This document shows positions 1-8,273 of a stretch of 64,000 nucleotides of DNA, one piece after another. Within the stretch, counting starts at the first letter, position 1; each line of letters begins with the position of its first letter. The translations under genes were made by a program, and so were the position numbers. The DNA is taken from assembly GCA_038210415.1 (NCBI GenBank), contig JBBQWS010000009.1, positions 1-64,000 of the forward strand, written 5' to 3'. The DNA comes from JBBQWS01 sp038210415. GTDB taxonomy: Bacteria; Actinomycetota; Actinomycetes; Prado026. The notes beneath the pieces were generated by a model. That model searched no databases and was not told the origin of the DNA. It saw only the letters and a list, made by a program, of their open reading frames with translations.

Positions 1-2
1 GC

Positions 3-140
3 GGCACCACCGAACTCCACAACCTGGTCCTGCTCTGCAGCTACCACCACCACCAGATCCACACACCCGACCACTGGCGGATCAACCACACCAGCACCGG
101 ACCCGAATTCGTCCCACCCCAATGGATCCGCGGACCCTAG
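3..140 (+). CDS. HNH endonuclease, C-terminal fragment (cut by window edge)
   Basis: Only the last 45 codons are inside the window, read in the frame starting at base 3 and ending at a TAG. The peptide has the pattern H-N-L-V-L-L-C followed by a run of histidines and I-H-T-P. This is the metal-binding end of the HNH nuclease fold in the large actinobacterial DUF222/HNH (13E12-like) family. These proteins are multicopy and often associated with mobile DNA, but their role is poorly known. The N-terminal DUF222 part would lie to the left of the window. Confidence 0.75.
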   Translation, partial: GTTELHNLVLLCSYHHHQIHTPDHWRINHTSTGPEFVPPQWIRGP

Positions 141-197
141 CAACTTGAGGGGCTTCGACATGGGCAGCTCGTGTGCGCTCCGTTGTACCAGCCGGCA

Positions 198-1049
198 TCA
201 CGGGGCGGCCGACGCGAATACGTCTGCTCGCTCCATGAGCTGACGGAGCTCGGCCGCGAAGCGGGTGGCGGGAGCGCCGTCAACAACGTTGTGATCAATG
301 CTGACGGTGAGGTCGAGCCGCTCGATCGTCTCGATGCGCCCGTCGACCACGACGGGGCCGGGGCAGATCCCGCCGACGACCACGACCAGGGATGCCAGGC
401 TGGGGGGCGCGATCGCGAAACCGCCGCCACCGGCGTACATGCCCAGCGCCGTCACCTGCACCGTGCCAATTGCGTCGTGCACGCGATGCGAACGGCTCAT
501 CACGGCATACATCGCCCGGTATAGACCGGGCACCCGTCCCAGGATGGGAGCGAGCGCGTCAAGTAGCCGCCCGGTGCCGGTGCTCGAAGGGTCAGTCTTG
601 ATGGCACGGATCTCGGCGCTGATCTCAGCGACGCTTCGGACGTCGGCATCACGAATCAGGTGGACGAGCCCGAACGGTCCCTCGCGGGTCTGCACCTCGA
701 TCAGAACCTGAATGTCGACGTGACGGTGCTCGACGAGGCGCCCACGCCAGTCGCGGTATGCATGAACGTCCGGGTACTTCGCTGCGGCCCGGCCGACACA
801 GGCGACAACGTACGCGGTCAAGGACAGCGGCGGTTCGATTTCCGCAAGCAGCCGCCGCGCAGTGGTGATATCGACCTGGAACAGTCCGATCATCGGCGCG
901 ATCCGCCGACCCGCACGCACGGCCGCGGTCACCAGCCGCCGACTTGGTGGGAAGGGTCGTGACACGGTGCCGCGCTTGCGCGTGGTCACCATGCCGTTCG
1001 CCGCGGACGCCCCGCGGCCGCCTGGTCCGCTCAGCTCAGTCCCGGACAT
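198..1049 (-). CDS. 2-oxoacid dehydrogenase acyltransferase (E2 catalytic domain)-like protein
   Basis: The 283-residue product resembles the catalytic domain of lipoyl acyltransferases (E2/CAT fold) but has no lipoyl or subunit-binding domain. The E2 active-site signature H-x3-D-G is present at residues 253-258 (HNVVDG) near the C terminus, as expected. Stand-alone CAT-like proteins of this kind occur in actinobacteria, and their acyl acceptor is unknown. I chose the ATG at 1049 because a GAAGG-type ribosome site precedes it by about 7 bases; it overlaps the upstream gene by 14 bases. The reading frame continues further upstream, so an earlier start is possible. It is the last gene of a three-gene overlapping minus-strand set. 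Confidence 0.65.
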   Translation of the reverse strand: MSGTELSGPGGRGASAANGMVTTRKRGTVSRPFPPSRRLVTAAVRAGRRIAPMIGLFQVDITTARRLLAEIEPPLSLTAYVVACVGRAAAKYPDVHAYRDWRGRLVEHRHVDIQVLIEVQTREGPFGLVHLIRDADVRSVAEISAEIRAIKTDPSSTGTGRLLDALAPILGRVPGLYRAMYAVMSRSHRVHDAIGTVQVTALGMYAGGGGFAIAPPSLASLVVVVGGICPGPVVVDGRIETIERLDLTVSIDHNVVDGAPATRFAAELRQLMERADVFASAAP

Positions 1050-1632
1050 TCGCTGACCTTCGCAGCAACGCTGATCCCATCCCGATGAACGCGGCGGCGG
1101 GTAGCGCCTCGGCGAACGTCCGGGGCAGGTTCGGCGCTCCCGAGGCCGCGGCGACCGCGATAACACCGACGATGAGGCTGATTCCAGTCCACCGAGGTAA
1201 CACGTTGGCCCGGACGACGGCGATGCCGAACGCGACGCCGCCGACGAGCATGATCACTCCATGCAGCGTCATCCACGGGTCGAAGACTGTGGTGAGCACG
1301 CGATAGTTGGGCGTCCCGGCGACCAGCGCGTAGACGACGGTGGCCGTGAAGAACACGTAGGCGTACCCGTACGCCGTGGCGCCCAGCAGGCCGAGACGAC
1401 CGATCTGCGGCCGCTGGACTGCGTAGAGGCCGATGACGAACAACGGGATGGCTGACTCTCCGGCGTACGTCAGCGACAGGCGCAGCGTGGAGAAGTCGCC
1501 CTGCGCCACCTCGAGGAGGTCAGAGAGGAGGTAGACCGCGGTGAGGACGATCGTCATCAACCCTAGGACCCGAGCGAGGTCGAGGTCGGGCTGTCGGTGG
1601 GTCGAGGGCTCAGCTGATCGCGTCAGGCTCAT
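1036..1632 (-). CDS. Polytopic membrane protein, function unknown
   Basis: The 198-residue protein has about six hydrophobic segments (around residues 22-42, 55-75, 82-105, 118-138, 145-165 and 172-190) and a short charged N terminus. The general look is of the DUF4386-like group of small integral membrane proteins, but no diagnostic motif is visible, so I assign no function. Its ATG overlaps the stop of the SRPBCC gene in an ATGA arrangement, and its 3' end overlaps the start of the E2-like gene. The three are therefore probably translated together. Confidence 0.7.
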   Translation of the reverse strand: MSLTRSAEPSTHRQPDLDLARVLGLMTIVLTAVYLLSDLLEVAQGDFSTLRLSLTYAGESAIPLFVIGLYAVQRPQIGRLGLLGATAYGYAYVFFTATVVYALVAGTPNYRVLTTVFDPWMTLHGVIMLVGGVAFGIAVVRANVLPRWTGISLIVGVIAVAAASGAPNLPRTFAEALPAAAFIGMGSALLRRSANVRD

Positions 1633-2324
1633 GACGTCACTGGTACGTCGCGCGGCCTTAGCGACTCAACGGGGGGCCGGGGGAGCGACTCGGCCCGTTG
1701 CTTGACCCCGCGGAGCATCCGCCGCAGCATGGCGAAATCACCGAACTCCATGAGCACCAGGCCGAGCAGCGCCATCAGCGGTTGGTGTCTCCAGTCGTAG
1801 ACGGCATGAATGCGCGTCACCAGACGAGTCCCACCGTCACCGGTTGGGGTCAGTTGCCATGCCCATGTGCTGTCGGGCTTGACCCAGAGAAGCCAGCGGT
1901 TCACCTCGAAGGAGTCGACCTTTAGTGCGGTGCGATCGGAGGGTTGGGCTGCTGGGGACATCGGGACCCACTGTCCGACTTCGAGGTCTTGAAACTCGGG
2001 CAGGATCACGGTGGCGCTGGGGCTGCCGAGGTTGTCGAGGAGGTCGTTGCTGTAGAAGCCGGCCCGTTGGCAGCCGACCTGGACCAGCCAAGGCCAGACC
2101 GCTCCGGCTGGAGCATCCACGCTGATTGCCCGGGTTGACCGGTATTGAGCTCGAGGGAAGAGCGCATCGCCCGGCAGCTTGGCCGAGACCTCGCTTGGTG
2201 TCGCCCCCCAGTGCAGGTGCCACCGTCGGTAGAGCGGAGCCGTCAGGAGCGCGGGCAGGTCCTGGCAGACGTCGCGGACCTGGCTAGCCCGCTCACGCCT
2301 CGTTGCCTTTGCACGCCGAGCCAT
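1629..2324 (-). CDS. SRPBCC-superfamily (polyketide cyclase/START-like) protein
   Basis: The 231-residue protein matches the layout of SRPBCC ligand-binding proteins: a charged N-terminal helix, then strands with the pattern S-V-D-A-P-A-G-A-V-W-P-W-L-V-Q near residues 69-83, a W-A-W-Q-L strand, and a long C-terminal helix. These proteins bind hydrophobic ligands, and no catalytic residues can be assigned here. The ATG at 2324 is preceded by AGGAG at good spacing. The gene starts inside the tail of a degenerate upstream frame and ends by ATGA overlap with the membrane protein gene. Confidence 0.7.
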   Translation of the reverse strand: MARRAKATRRERASQVRDVCQDLPALLTAPLYRRWHLHWGATPSEVSAKLPGDALFPRAQYRSTRAISVDAPAGAVWPWLVQVGCQRAGFYSNDLLDNLGSPSATVILPEFQDLEVGQWVPMSPAAQPSDRTALKVDSFEVNRWLLWVKPDSTWAWQLTPTGDGGTRLVTRIHAVYDWRHQPLMALLGLVLMEFGDFAMLRRMLRGVKQRAESLPRPPVESLRPRDVPVTS

Positions 2325-2679
2325 GTCGGTCTCCTAATTCGGTCGACGACCATGGACTCAGCCTTTCCGTCCAGCAGCGCGCCGCATAGGGCCGTTTGAC
2401 CCACGACTGCGAATCGGCGCGAGGGCCGTGTCGACACCACCTCGTGCGAGACGCCAGGCGACGAGACCTGCCAGTCGGGAAGGCGGTCACGAGATCCAGC
2501 ACTCGGCGCGCGAATCCCGACTTTGCCGGCCAAGGCCTGCGGACCTCTTCTCGGATTTGTCCGAGGGCAGCGGCCTCGGGGCGGCTGCCCAGGTGAATCA
2601 GTTGAACCTCGGGGTACGGCTGGCCGCAACACCAGCAGTGCGGGTCGGCTTCGTCTCGCGCAACCTCGGGCAGGCTCAT
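2293..2679 (-). pseudogene. Remnant of a CxCC zinc-ribbon hypothetical protein
   Basis: The first 37 residues (MSLPEVARD, then CWCCGQPYPE and LGSRPEAA) match the start of a small actinobacterial family with a CWCC-x-R/Q-PY motif and a following cysteine pair. Here the second metal-binding cysteine pair is absent, and the rest of the frame is arginine- and tryptophan-rich low-quality sequence. The gene therefore looks internally damaged. Its ATG overlaps the stop of another short frame upstream (ATGA). Family assignment rests on memory of the motif only. Confidence 0.4.
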
Positions 2680-2855
2680 CGCAGCACCGCTCGCAGCTGC
2701 TCAGCGGTAGGCGAGCCCCGCAAACCGTCAGGGGTCCGGTAGTTGGCTTGCGGTGTACAAAGAACCGGCTGTACGCCGACATCACCACCCACGGGTCCAT
2801 TCAGGTCGTGGCACAGGCGGAGCCCCAGGGCGCCGTGGAGGCTGACTGATGTCAG
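2676..2855 (-). pseudogene. Short open frame, probable gene remnant or small gene
   Basis: A 59-codon minus-strand frame with coding-like third positions runs from just after a TAG to a TGA that overlaps the next gene's ATG. The product ends in SPTAEQLRAVLR, which looks like real protein. There is no ATG: a GTG at 2792 or a CTG at 2855 are the only starts. The CTG overlaps the stop of the frame upstream. I do not recognise the family. Confidence 0.3.
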
Positions 2856-3003
2856 CTATTCAGGACCGGGCCGCCGAGTGTCTCGCTCCGTACCAGCGAT
2901 CCCGTCGCTGCCTCTTTGGCGAGGTACTCCTGGGTGTCGCCGCCCTGACGCTGTTTGGCGATGATGTTGATGCGCCCGTCCTCATTGAGGGAGTCGGCGA
3001 TGA
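2852..3003 (-). pseudogene. 3' fragment of an unrecognised gene
   Basis: About 50 codons on the minus strand read well (for example IADSLNEDGRI and GGDTQEYLAKEA) with high GC at third positions, ending at TGA 2854-2852. The frame has no start and abuts, at about 3003, the first homologous codon of the V-type ATPase remnant on the other strand. It therefore looks like the tail of a gene truncated by rearrangement. I do not recognise its family. Confidence 0.3.
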
Positions 3004-3440
3004 AGCGACGCCTGGACGGGGCGGGCCGGCCACGCGACGGCGAACCCGAGCCGCTGCCGGATGCCTACCGTCCGGTCAACGGCCTGCCGCTGAACCCCGT
3101 GGCGCGCACCCACCCGGACCAGTTCATCGAGACCGGCAGCTCCGCCATCGACGGACTCAACACGCTGGTCCGCGGCCAGAAGCTACCGATCTTCAGCGCT
3201 GCCGGCCTCCCGGCGACGGAGCTGGTCGCGCGGACGGGTCTGACCGACGAGGACCGACGCTACCTGCGCTTTGCGGCCCGCTTCGAGACCGAGTACGTCG
3301 GCCAGGGGGCCGAACGTCGCTCCATCGTGGACACCCTGACACAGGGCTGGCAACTCCTCGCCGAGTTCGAGGTCGACGAGCTCAAGCGACTGAAGCCCGA
3401 GCAGATCGCCACCTTCCACCGGGCGACAGAGGGGACTTGA
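3000..3440 (+). pseudogene. V-type ATP synthase subunit B, internally deleted remnant
   Basis: The frame from the ATG at 3000 first matches the middle of V/A-type ATPase subunit B (DGAGRPRDG, then NGLPLNPVAR, then NTLVRGQKLPIFS). From about base 3232 it continues directly with the extreme C-terminal region of the same subunit (TDEDRRYLRFAARFE, then RRSIVDTL). By comparison with the Thermus protein, about 80 N-terminal residues and about 230 internal residues are missing, although the two halves are joined in frame. No other V-ATPase gene is nearby. It cannot form a working subunit and is best read as a pseudogene. Confidence 0.7.
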
Positions 3441-3476
3441 CGAGCCGCGATACCGGCCACTCTCGCGGGCGGAAAC

Positions 3477-4682
3477 CTAGGTGCTGGCGCCGGCGGCGAT
3501 CAGGTCGCGGTAGTGCGCCGACCGCCGGGTGAGTCCCAGTAGAACGACGCCGACAAGCACGCCGTCGCGGTGATAGCCGACGGCCGCCTCGTCGTCGAGG
3601 TCGCCCTCGAGCACCCGGATGTCGTCACCGCCGATACCAGGCAGCCCGAACGACTGGAGCCGCAGGTCGTACTGGTCGCTCCAGAACGCCGGCATCGGCG
3701 CGAACGGTTCCGCCGCGGCGGCAGCGGCGCCCTCGAAGGCCGCGACCAGCGTGCGGGCGGCCCGCTTCGCCGTCTCGGTCGGGATGTTCCAGTGCTCGAC
3801 CCGGCGCGGCTGGTCGTCGAACAAGGCGTTGGGGAACCGGGCGATGTCGCCGACGACCACGACGTCCGGCACCGGCCCGGCCGGCGTCACCGGGCGCATT
3901 CCCGAGTCGCAGAGCACCCCGTCGGACAGGTCGAGCCCGTTGCCGTCGAGCCAGGCGGTGTTGGGCCTGGAGCCCACAGCCTCGACGAGCAAGGTGCAGC
4001 GCAGTTCGGTTCCGTCGTCCAGGACGACCCCGGTCGGCTGGCCGTCCGCGAGGTCGACATGGGCAACGGTGCGGCCGAGGTGGAAGGTGACCCCGTGCCC
4101 TTCGTGACGTCGCTGCAGGGCCGCGCCGAGGATTGTCCCGAGTGGGCGGATCAGCGGCACGGACATCGGATCGACGATGTGCACGTCGGCGCCGAGCAGG
4201 CGCGCGGTTGCGGCGACCTCGCAGCCGATGAAGCCGGCGCCGATGACCACCACGGAGGCTGAGGCGACGAGCCCGGCTCGCAGCCGTTCCGCGTCGTCAA
4301 GGGTGCGGACGACGTGCCGGGCCGACTCAGGTGCGTCCAGCGGCAGCCGGCGTGCGGTCACCCCCGTCGCGGCGACGAGGCCGTCGTACGCGAGCTCGGT
4401 GCCGTCGGCGAGCCGGACGACATGAGCAGCCAGGTCGGCGGACACCACTGGAGCGCCGAGCCGCCAGGTCACGTCGTCGACGGAAGCCTTGCGGCGGAAC
4501 GCGACGGTCTCGTGGGTGAGCTCGCTCTTCAGGCCTTCCTTGGACAACGGCGGACGGGTGTAAGGAAGGTGCGTCTCGTCGCCGACGACGACGATGTCGC
4601 CCGCGAAGCCGGCAGCGCGCAGCTGCTCGGCGGACCGCAGCCCGCCCAGCCCGCCCCCGACGATCACGACGCGCTGGGTCAT
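3477..4682 (-). CDS. FAD-dependent NAD(P)H-ferredoxin reductase
   Basis: The 401-residue protein is a class of flavoprotein reductase that feeds electrons to small ferredoxins of P450 and dioxygenase systems. It has an N-terminal FAD-binding GGGLGG at residues 9-14, the PYTRPPLSK segment typical of this family near residue 40, a second Rossmann GAGFIG at 148-153 for NAD(P)H, and a VVVGDIARF FAD motif near 275. The ATG at 4682 lies 8 bases after the ferredoxin stop, so the two form an operon. It is the last gene of the five-gene set that starts at about 8162, and its likely end user is the P450 encoded at 14582. Confidence 0.88.
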   Translation of the reverse strand: MTQRVVIVGGGLGGLRSAEQLRAAGFAGDIVVVGDETHLPYTRPPLSKEGLKSELTHETVAFRRKASVDDVTWRLGAPVVSADLAAHVVRLADGTELAYDGLVAATGVTARRLPLDAPESARHVVRTLDDAERLRAGLVASASVVVIGAGFIGCEVAATARLLGADVHIVDPMSVPLIRPLGTILGAALQRRHEGHGVTFHLGRTVAHVDLADGQPTGVVLDDGTELRCTLLVEAVGSRPNTAWLDGNGLDLSDGVLCDSGMRPVTPAGPVPDVVVVGDIARFPNALFDDQPRRVEHWNIPTETAKRAARTLVAAFEGAAAAAAEPFAPMPAFWSDQYDLRLQSFGLPGIGGDDIRVLEGDLDDEAAVGYHRDGVLVGVVLLGLTRRSAHYRDLIAAGAST

Positions 4683-4690
4683 CCGGCCGG

Positions 4691-4882
4691 TCACCCCTCG
4701 ATCGTGATGGCCTGGAGCGGACAGACGTCGGCGGCCTCTTCGACCTTGTCGCGCAACGATTCGTCGGGCGACTCGATCAGCACGACGAGCTTGCCCGCGT
4801 CGTCGAGCTGGAACACCTCGGGTGCGGCGAAGCAGCACTGCCCGTGGTCCTGGCACACGGCCATGTCGACGACGACCTTCAT
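4691..4882 (-). CDS. 3Fe-4S ferredoxin of the P450 redox-partner type
   Basis: The 63-residue protein has Cys10-x2-His13-x2-Cys16 and a C-terminal Cys54-Pro55. The usual second cluster cysteine is replaced by histidine, which indicates a single 3Fe-4S cluster. This form is common in ferredoxins that deliver electrons to actinobacterial cytochromes P450. The start is an ATG with GAGGAGAG upstream. It is followed after 8 bases by a matching ferredoxin reductase. No P450 lies in this operon. The nearest is 10 kb away at 14582, behind the same putative operator, so it is the probable partner. Confidence 0.9.
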   Translation of the reverse strand: MKVVVDMAVCQDHGQCCFAAPEVFQLDDAGKLVVLIESPDESLRDKVEEAADVCPLQAITIEG

Positions 4883-4924
4883 GGAGCTCTCCTCAGGCGC
4901 TTGATGGGTAGGAACCTAGCCGAG

Positions 4925-5770
4925 TCACCGCTGGGGGGCGCGGACGCCCCGGAACTCCCAGTCGCCACCGAACGCGGTCGAGATGACCTCTTCGGACTCG
5001 GTGGGCTGGGCGCCGCAGTCGTCGCGCACCGGGAGCGGTCCCGAGACGACATGGTTGGTCAGCTTGCCGAGGCCCTCGACCTCCACCTCGACGATGTCGC
5101 CTGGCTGCACCGGACGTGAGTTCGCCGGAGTGCCCGACAACAGCACGTCACCGGGGACGAGGGTGATCGTGCGGGCGATGTCGGCGACGAGGTAGTGCAT
5201 GTCCCACTTCATCTCGTCGGTATTGCCGTCCTGCACGACCACCCCGTTGACGTACGTGCGGAGCGCCTTGTGCCGGAAGTCCCAGTCGGTGACCAGGCCG
5301 GGGCCAAGCGGGCAGAGCGTGTCGGAACCCTTGACCCGCAACATGGAACCCGCGTCGGTGTCGCGGAAGTCGTGCAGCCCGTAGTCGTTGCCGATCGTGT
5401 AGCCCGCGATGTAGTCGCCGGCCTCGCCGGGCGAGATGCCGCGGGCCGTACGGCCGATGACGATCGCGACCTCGCCCTCGTAGTTGAGGTACTTGCAATT
5501 GGCCGGCCGGATGATCGCGCCGCGGTGCGCGTTCAGCGCCGAGATCGGCTTGTGGAAGTACGTCGGGGCGTCGGGCAGGCCGATCATGAACTCGTCGACG
5601 CGGCTCACATGGTTGAGGTGGACCGCCACGACCTTGGACGGCTGGCACGGCGGCAGGTGGATGGCCTCGTCGACACCGACTTCGCGCCCGTCGGCCGCGC
5701 GCAGGGTGCCGCCCTCGGCGATCATCTGCACGGCCGAGCCGTCGAGCAGGATCCGCCGGTACTCCGTCAT
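4925..5770 (-). CDS. Fumarylacetoacetate hydrolase-family protein (HpaG-like isomerase/decarboxylase)
   Basis: The 281-residue protein has the FAH C-terminal fold: KVVAVHLNH near residue 45, YFHKPISALN, the metal-binding YEGEVAIVIG stretch, and LSGTPANS with P-G-D-I-V-E-V-E near the end. In the homoprotocatechuate meta pathway this family isomerises or decarboxylates the ring-cleavage product after semialdehyde oxidation. Its ATG at 5770 overlaps the stop of the dioxygenase gene (ATGA), so the two are translationally coupled. Substrate is inferred from context; related members act on many beta-dicarbonyl-like acids. Confidence 0.82.
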   Translation of the reverse strand: MTEYRRILLDGSAVQMIAEGGTLRAADGREVGVDEAIHLPPCQPSKVVAVHLNHVSRVDEFMIGLPDAPTYFHKPISALNAHRGAIIRPANCKYLNYEGEVAIVIGRTARGISPGEAGDYIAGYTIGNDYGLHDFRDTDAGSMLRVKGSDTLCPLGPGLVTDWDFRHKALRTYVNGVVVQDGNTDEMKWDMHYLVADIARTITLVPGDVLLSGTPANSRPVQPGDIVEVEVEGLGKLTNHVVSGPLPVRDDCGAQPTESEEVISTAFGGDWEFRGVRAPQR

Positions 5771-6651
5771 GCGCTGGCCCCTGTCCACCCGTTGTCGGGC
5801 TGGTCGAACCAGAGGTGAACCTGACCAGTGCCGATCGAGTTCTCGTACTCGCTGAAGAGCCGCCCGGGAGCAGTCCACGCCTCGGCACCCATCGCGCCGG
5901 CCATCATCAGGTAGTGGCCGAAGCGGGCCTCGGGCTTGTACCGGTAGAAGTCCGGCATCGTCTCGAGCACCTTCGCGTGGTCGCCTGCCTTGAACCACTC
6001 GATCCGAAGCTCGTCGGCGGCGCGAGCCTCCGGCGTGAAGATGTTCGTCAGGTCGCTGGCCTCGTGGTCGCGCAGCTGGCGCAGCGGCCAGAACGTGTGC
6101 GAGAGCGCGCCCGACGCGAGCAGCACGACGCGACGGTCCGTCGTGGCGATGGCGTCAGCGAGGGCCCGACCGAGCGCGAGGTTGTCGTCGGTGTCGGCGG
6201 TCTGGCAGACACCGATCGAGATCCACTTCTCGCCGCCTTTCAGGTAGTGCCACAGGTTGATCGTGGCGTAGTGGACCGGCAGGAACGGGTCGTCGATCGC
6301 GGTGATCCAGGTGCCGTGCTTCTCACCGCACGACGCGATCGCGCGTGCCAGCTCCGGGTCGCCCTCGTAGTCGTAGGGCACCTGGCTCATGCCGCGGGGC
6401 AGCTCTTCCGAGGTGAAGAGACCCTTCCGGCGGTCCTGGGCAGTCACGACGAACTCGACCGTCGTGGCCCAGTGCGAGTCGAGGACGATGATCGTGTCCG
6501 GCCGCAGCACGTCGAGTACCTCGGTACGCAGACGTTGCAGCCCGGGTACGAGGCTGATCTCCTTGCCGCCGTTGAGCTCTCGCCGCGTCCGCTCCGGCAG
6601 CATGATCGTGGGGACGTGCGCAATGAGTCCCGCGCCGACGACCTCGCCCAT
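5767..6651 (-). CDS. Class III (LigB-type) extradiol dioxygenase, 3,4-dihydroxyphenylacetate 2,3-dioxygenase-like
   Basis: The 294-residue protein lines up from its first residue with the LigB-type HpaD of Escherichia coli. It shares G-x-I/L-x-H-V-P (His12), D-S/T-H-W (His60), LASGALSH (His185) and the C-terminal GTGQV. His12 and His60 are the expected Fe(II) ligands. It should open a catechol ring next to the hydroxyl pair. I chose the ATG at 6651 because it shares one base with the upstream stop (TGATG) and matches the HpaD start; an in-frame ATG lies four codons earlier. The true catechol substrate is unproven. Confidence 0.82.
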   Translation of the reverse strand: MGEVVGAGLIAHVPTIMLPERTRRELNGGKEISLVPGLQRLRTEVLDVLRPDTIIVLDSHWATTVEFVVTAQDRRKGLFTSEELPRGMSQVPYDYEGDPELARAIASCGEKHGTWITAIDDPFLPVHYATINLWHYLKGGEKWISIGVCQTADTDDNLALGRALADAIATTDRRVVLLASGALSHTFWPLRQLRDHEASDLTNIFTPEARAADELRIEWFKAGDHAKVLETMPDFYRYKPEARFGHYLMMAGAMGAEAWTAPGRLFSEYENSIGTGQVHLWFDQPDNGWTGASA

Positions 6652-8162
6652 CAGATTCTCCATCCGTTCGGCGCCGTCACGGTGTTCTTGACGTCGCAGT
6701 AGAAGTCGAAGCTCCAGGTGCCGCCCTCGCGGCCGATCCCGGACTTCCCGTTGCCCCCGAAGGGCGCCTGCAGGTCGCGGACGAAGAAGCAGTTGACCCA
6801 GACGGTCCCGGCGTCGAGTTGAGCTGCAACCCGGTCGGCCCGGTCGCGGTCGCCGGTGACGAGGGTGGCCGCGAGCCCGAACCTGGTGTCGTTGGCCATC
6901 GCGACGGCTTCCGCCTCGTCGGCGAAGGTCTGCATCGTCAGCACCGGACCGAAGACCTCCTCGGTGAGGATCTCGCTGCCCGGCTTCGCGCCGACGAACA
7001 GTGTCGGCCGGTAGAAGAGCCCGCCGAGCTCGGTGTTCGGACCGCCGCCGACCACGGCCTCGGCCCCGTCGTCGAGCGCGCGCCGGACGAACCCGTCGAC
7101 GCGCTCAAAGTGTGCCCGGCTGACCATCGGCCCGAGGTCGGTCTCGGGGTCGCGCGGGTCACCCTGCCTGATCTGCGCGACCCGGGCCACGAACCGGGGC
7201 AGGAACTCGTCCACGATCGTCTCCTCGACGAGGAACCGCACCGCAGACAGGCAGACCTGGCCGGCGTTGTCGTACTGCTCGACCGCCAAAGTCACGGCAA
7301 GGTCGAGGTCGGCGTCGGCGAAGACGACCAGCGGTGACTTGCCACCGAGCTCGAGCGACAGCGGGGTCAGGTTCGGGGCCGCGGCTGCCGCGATCCGGCC
7401 CGCGGTGGGGACGGACCCGGTGAAGCTGATCCGGTCGACACCCGGGTGCGCCACCAGCGGCGCGCCCGCCTCGGTGCCCAGTCCCTGTACGACGTTGAAC
7501 ACCCCGGGCGGCAGTCCGGCGGCGGCAGTGACGTCGGCCAGGAGCGAAGCGGTGAGCGGCGCCCACTCCGGCGGCTTGAGGACCACCGTGTCGCCTGCGG
7601 CGAGGGCCGGCCCGATCCGCCAGGTGGCGAGCATCAGCGGGGCGTTCCAGGGCGTCACGACCGCGACGACGCCGGCAGGGTCCCAGCTGACACGGTTTCG
7701 GTGACCGCGGGTCTCGAAGTCGGGGTGTCCGAGGGTCAGCAGCCAGTCAGCGAAGAAGCGGAAGTTCAGCGCCACCCGCGGCATGACCCCCCGCCGATGC
7801 GACCGGATCAGCGCACCGTTGTCTGCGGTCTCGACCTGGGCGAACTCCTCCAGCCGGGCCTCGATGCCGTCGGCCACGGCGTGCAGGATCCGGGCCCGTT
7901 CCAACGGTGGCGTGTTGGCCCAGCCGGGGAAGGCGGCGCGGGCCGCAGCCACCGCGGCGTCGACCTCTGCGGCCGAACCGCGCGCGATCTGCGCGAGTGG
8001 TCGCTCGTCGATGGGACACACGTCGGTAAAGGTCGCGCCGGACGCCGACGCCACTCGCTGACCGTTGATCCAGTGCCTCGTGTCGACCGGGACGCCGGCC
8101 ACGGTGGCCAGGCCGGCGGCCCCGCTGGTCGGGGTGGTGGCGCTGCTCAAGGAAGGCTCCAC
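6651..8162 (-). CDS. Aldehyde dehydrogenase, carboxymethyl-hydroxymuconate semialdehyde dehydrogenase-like
   Basis: The roughly 503-residue protein is an NAD(P)-dependent aldehyde dehydrogenase with TPWNAPLML, the LELGGKSPLV glutamate segment, NAGQVCLS carrying the catalytic cysteine, and EEVFGPVL. Its place directly before an HpaD-type dioxygenase suggests oxidation of the ring-cleavage semialdehyde (HpaE role). The start is uncertain. The longest frame begins with a TTG at 8195, inside a putative operator (8181-8200). A GTG at 8162 and a TTG at 8150 with GGAG upstream are more likely. It is the first gene of the five-gene operon and its stop is coupled to the dioxygenase start. Confidence 0.85.
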   Translation of the reverse strand: MEPSLSSATTPTSGAAGLATVAGVPVDTRHWINGQRVASASGATFTDVCPIDERPLAQIARGSAAEVDAAVAAARAAFPGWANTPPLERARILHAVADGIEARLEEFAQVETADNGALIRSHRRGVMPRVALNFRFFADWLLTLGHPDFETRGHRNRVSWDPAGVVAVVTPWNAPLMLATWRIGPALAAGDTVVLKPPEWAPLTASLLADVTAAAGLPPGVFNVVQGLGTEAGAPLVAHPGVDRISFTGSVPTAGRIAAAAAPNLTPLSLELGGKSPLVVFADADLDLAVTLAVEQYDNAGQVCLSAVRFLVEETIVDEFLPRFVARVAQIRQGDPRDPETDLGPMVSRAHFERVDGFVRRALDDGAEAVVGGGPNTELGGLFYRPTLFVGAKPGSEILTEEVFGPVLTMQTFADEAEAVAMANDTRFGLAATLVTGDRDRADRVAAQLDAGTVWVNCFFVRDLQAPFGGNGKSGIGREGGTWSFDFYCDVKNTVTAPNGWRI

Positions 8163-8180
8163 GTGGTCGTTGGGCTGGGG

Positions 8181-8200
8181 ATCGTTCGGCCCCAAACGTA
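8181..8200. promoter_or_regulatory. Operator site 1, upstream of the dioxygenase operon and the amide hydrolase gene
   Basis: ATCGTTCGGCCCCAAACGTA: two 9-base half-sites around a 2-base centre. It is one of four closely related 20-bp sites in this block. It lies between the divergent aldehyde dehydrogenase and C26 hydrolase genes. The probable regulator is the MarR protein encoded at 9002. Confidence 0.6.
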
Positions 8201-8273
8201 TTGTGGTGTGCGGCCGTCGTCAAGAGATCGGGCGCGCTAGGCTCCCGACCGTTCGTACCCAAAGGGAGTTGCC

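Noticed and set aside
2849..3532. A 227-codon plus-strand frame over the ATPase remnant
   Set aside because: It is another frame of the same DNA with Arg/Pro-rich product; the V-ATPase match is in the frame from 3000.
8251..8264. A possible fifth operator (GTTCGTACCCAAAG) just before the C26 hydrolase start
   Set aside because: Half-site similarity only, with the wrong centre and no symmetrical second arm; it also overlaps the ribosome site. Kept out of the regulon count.
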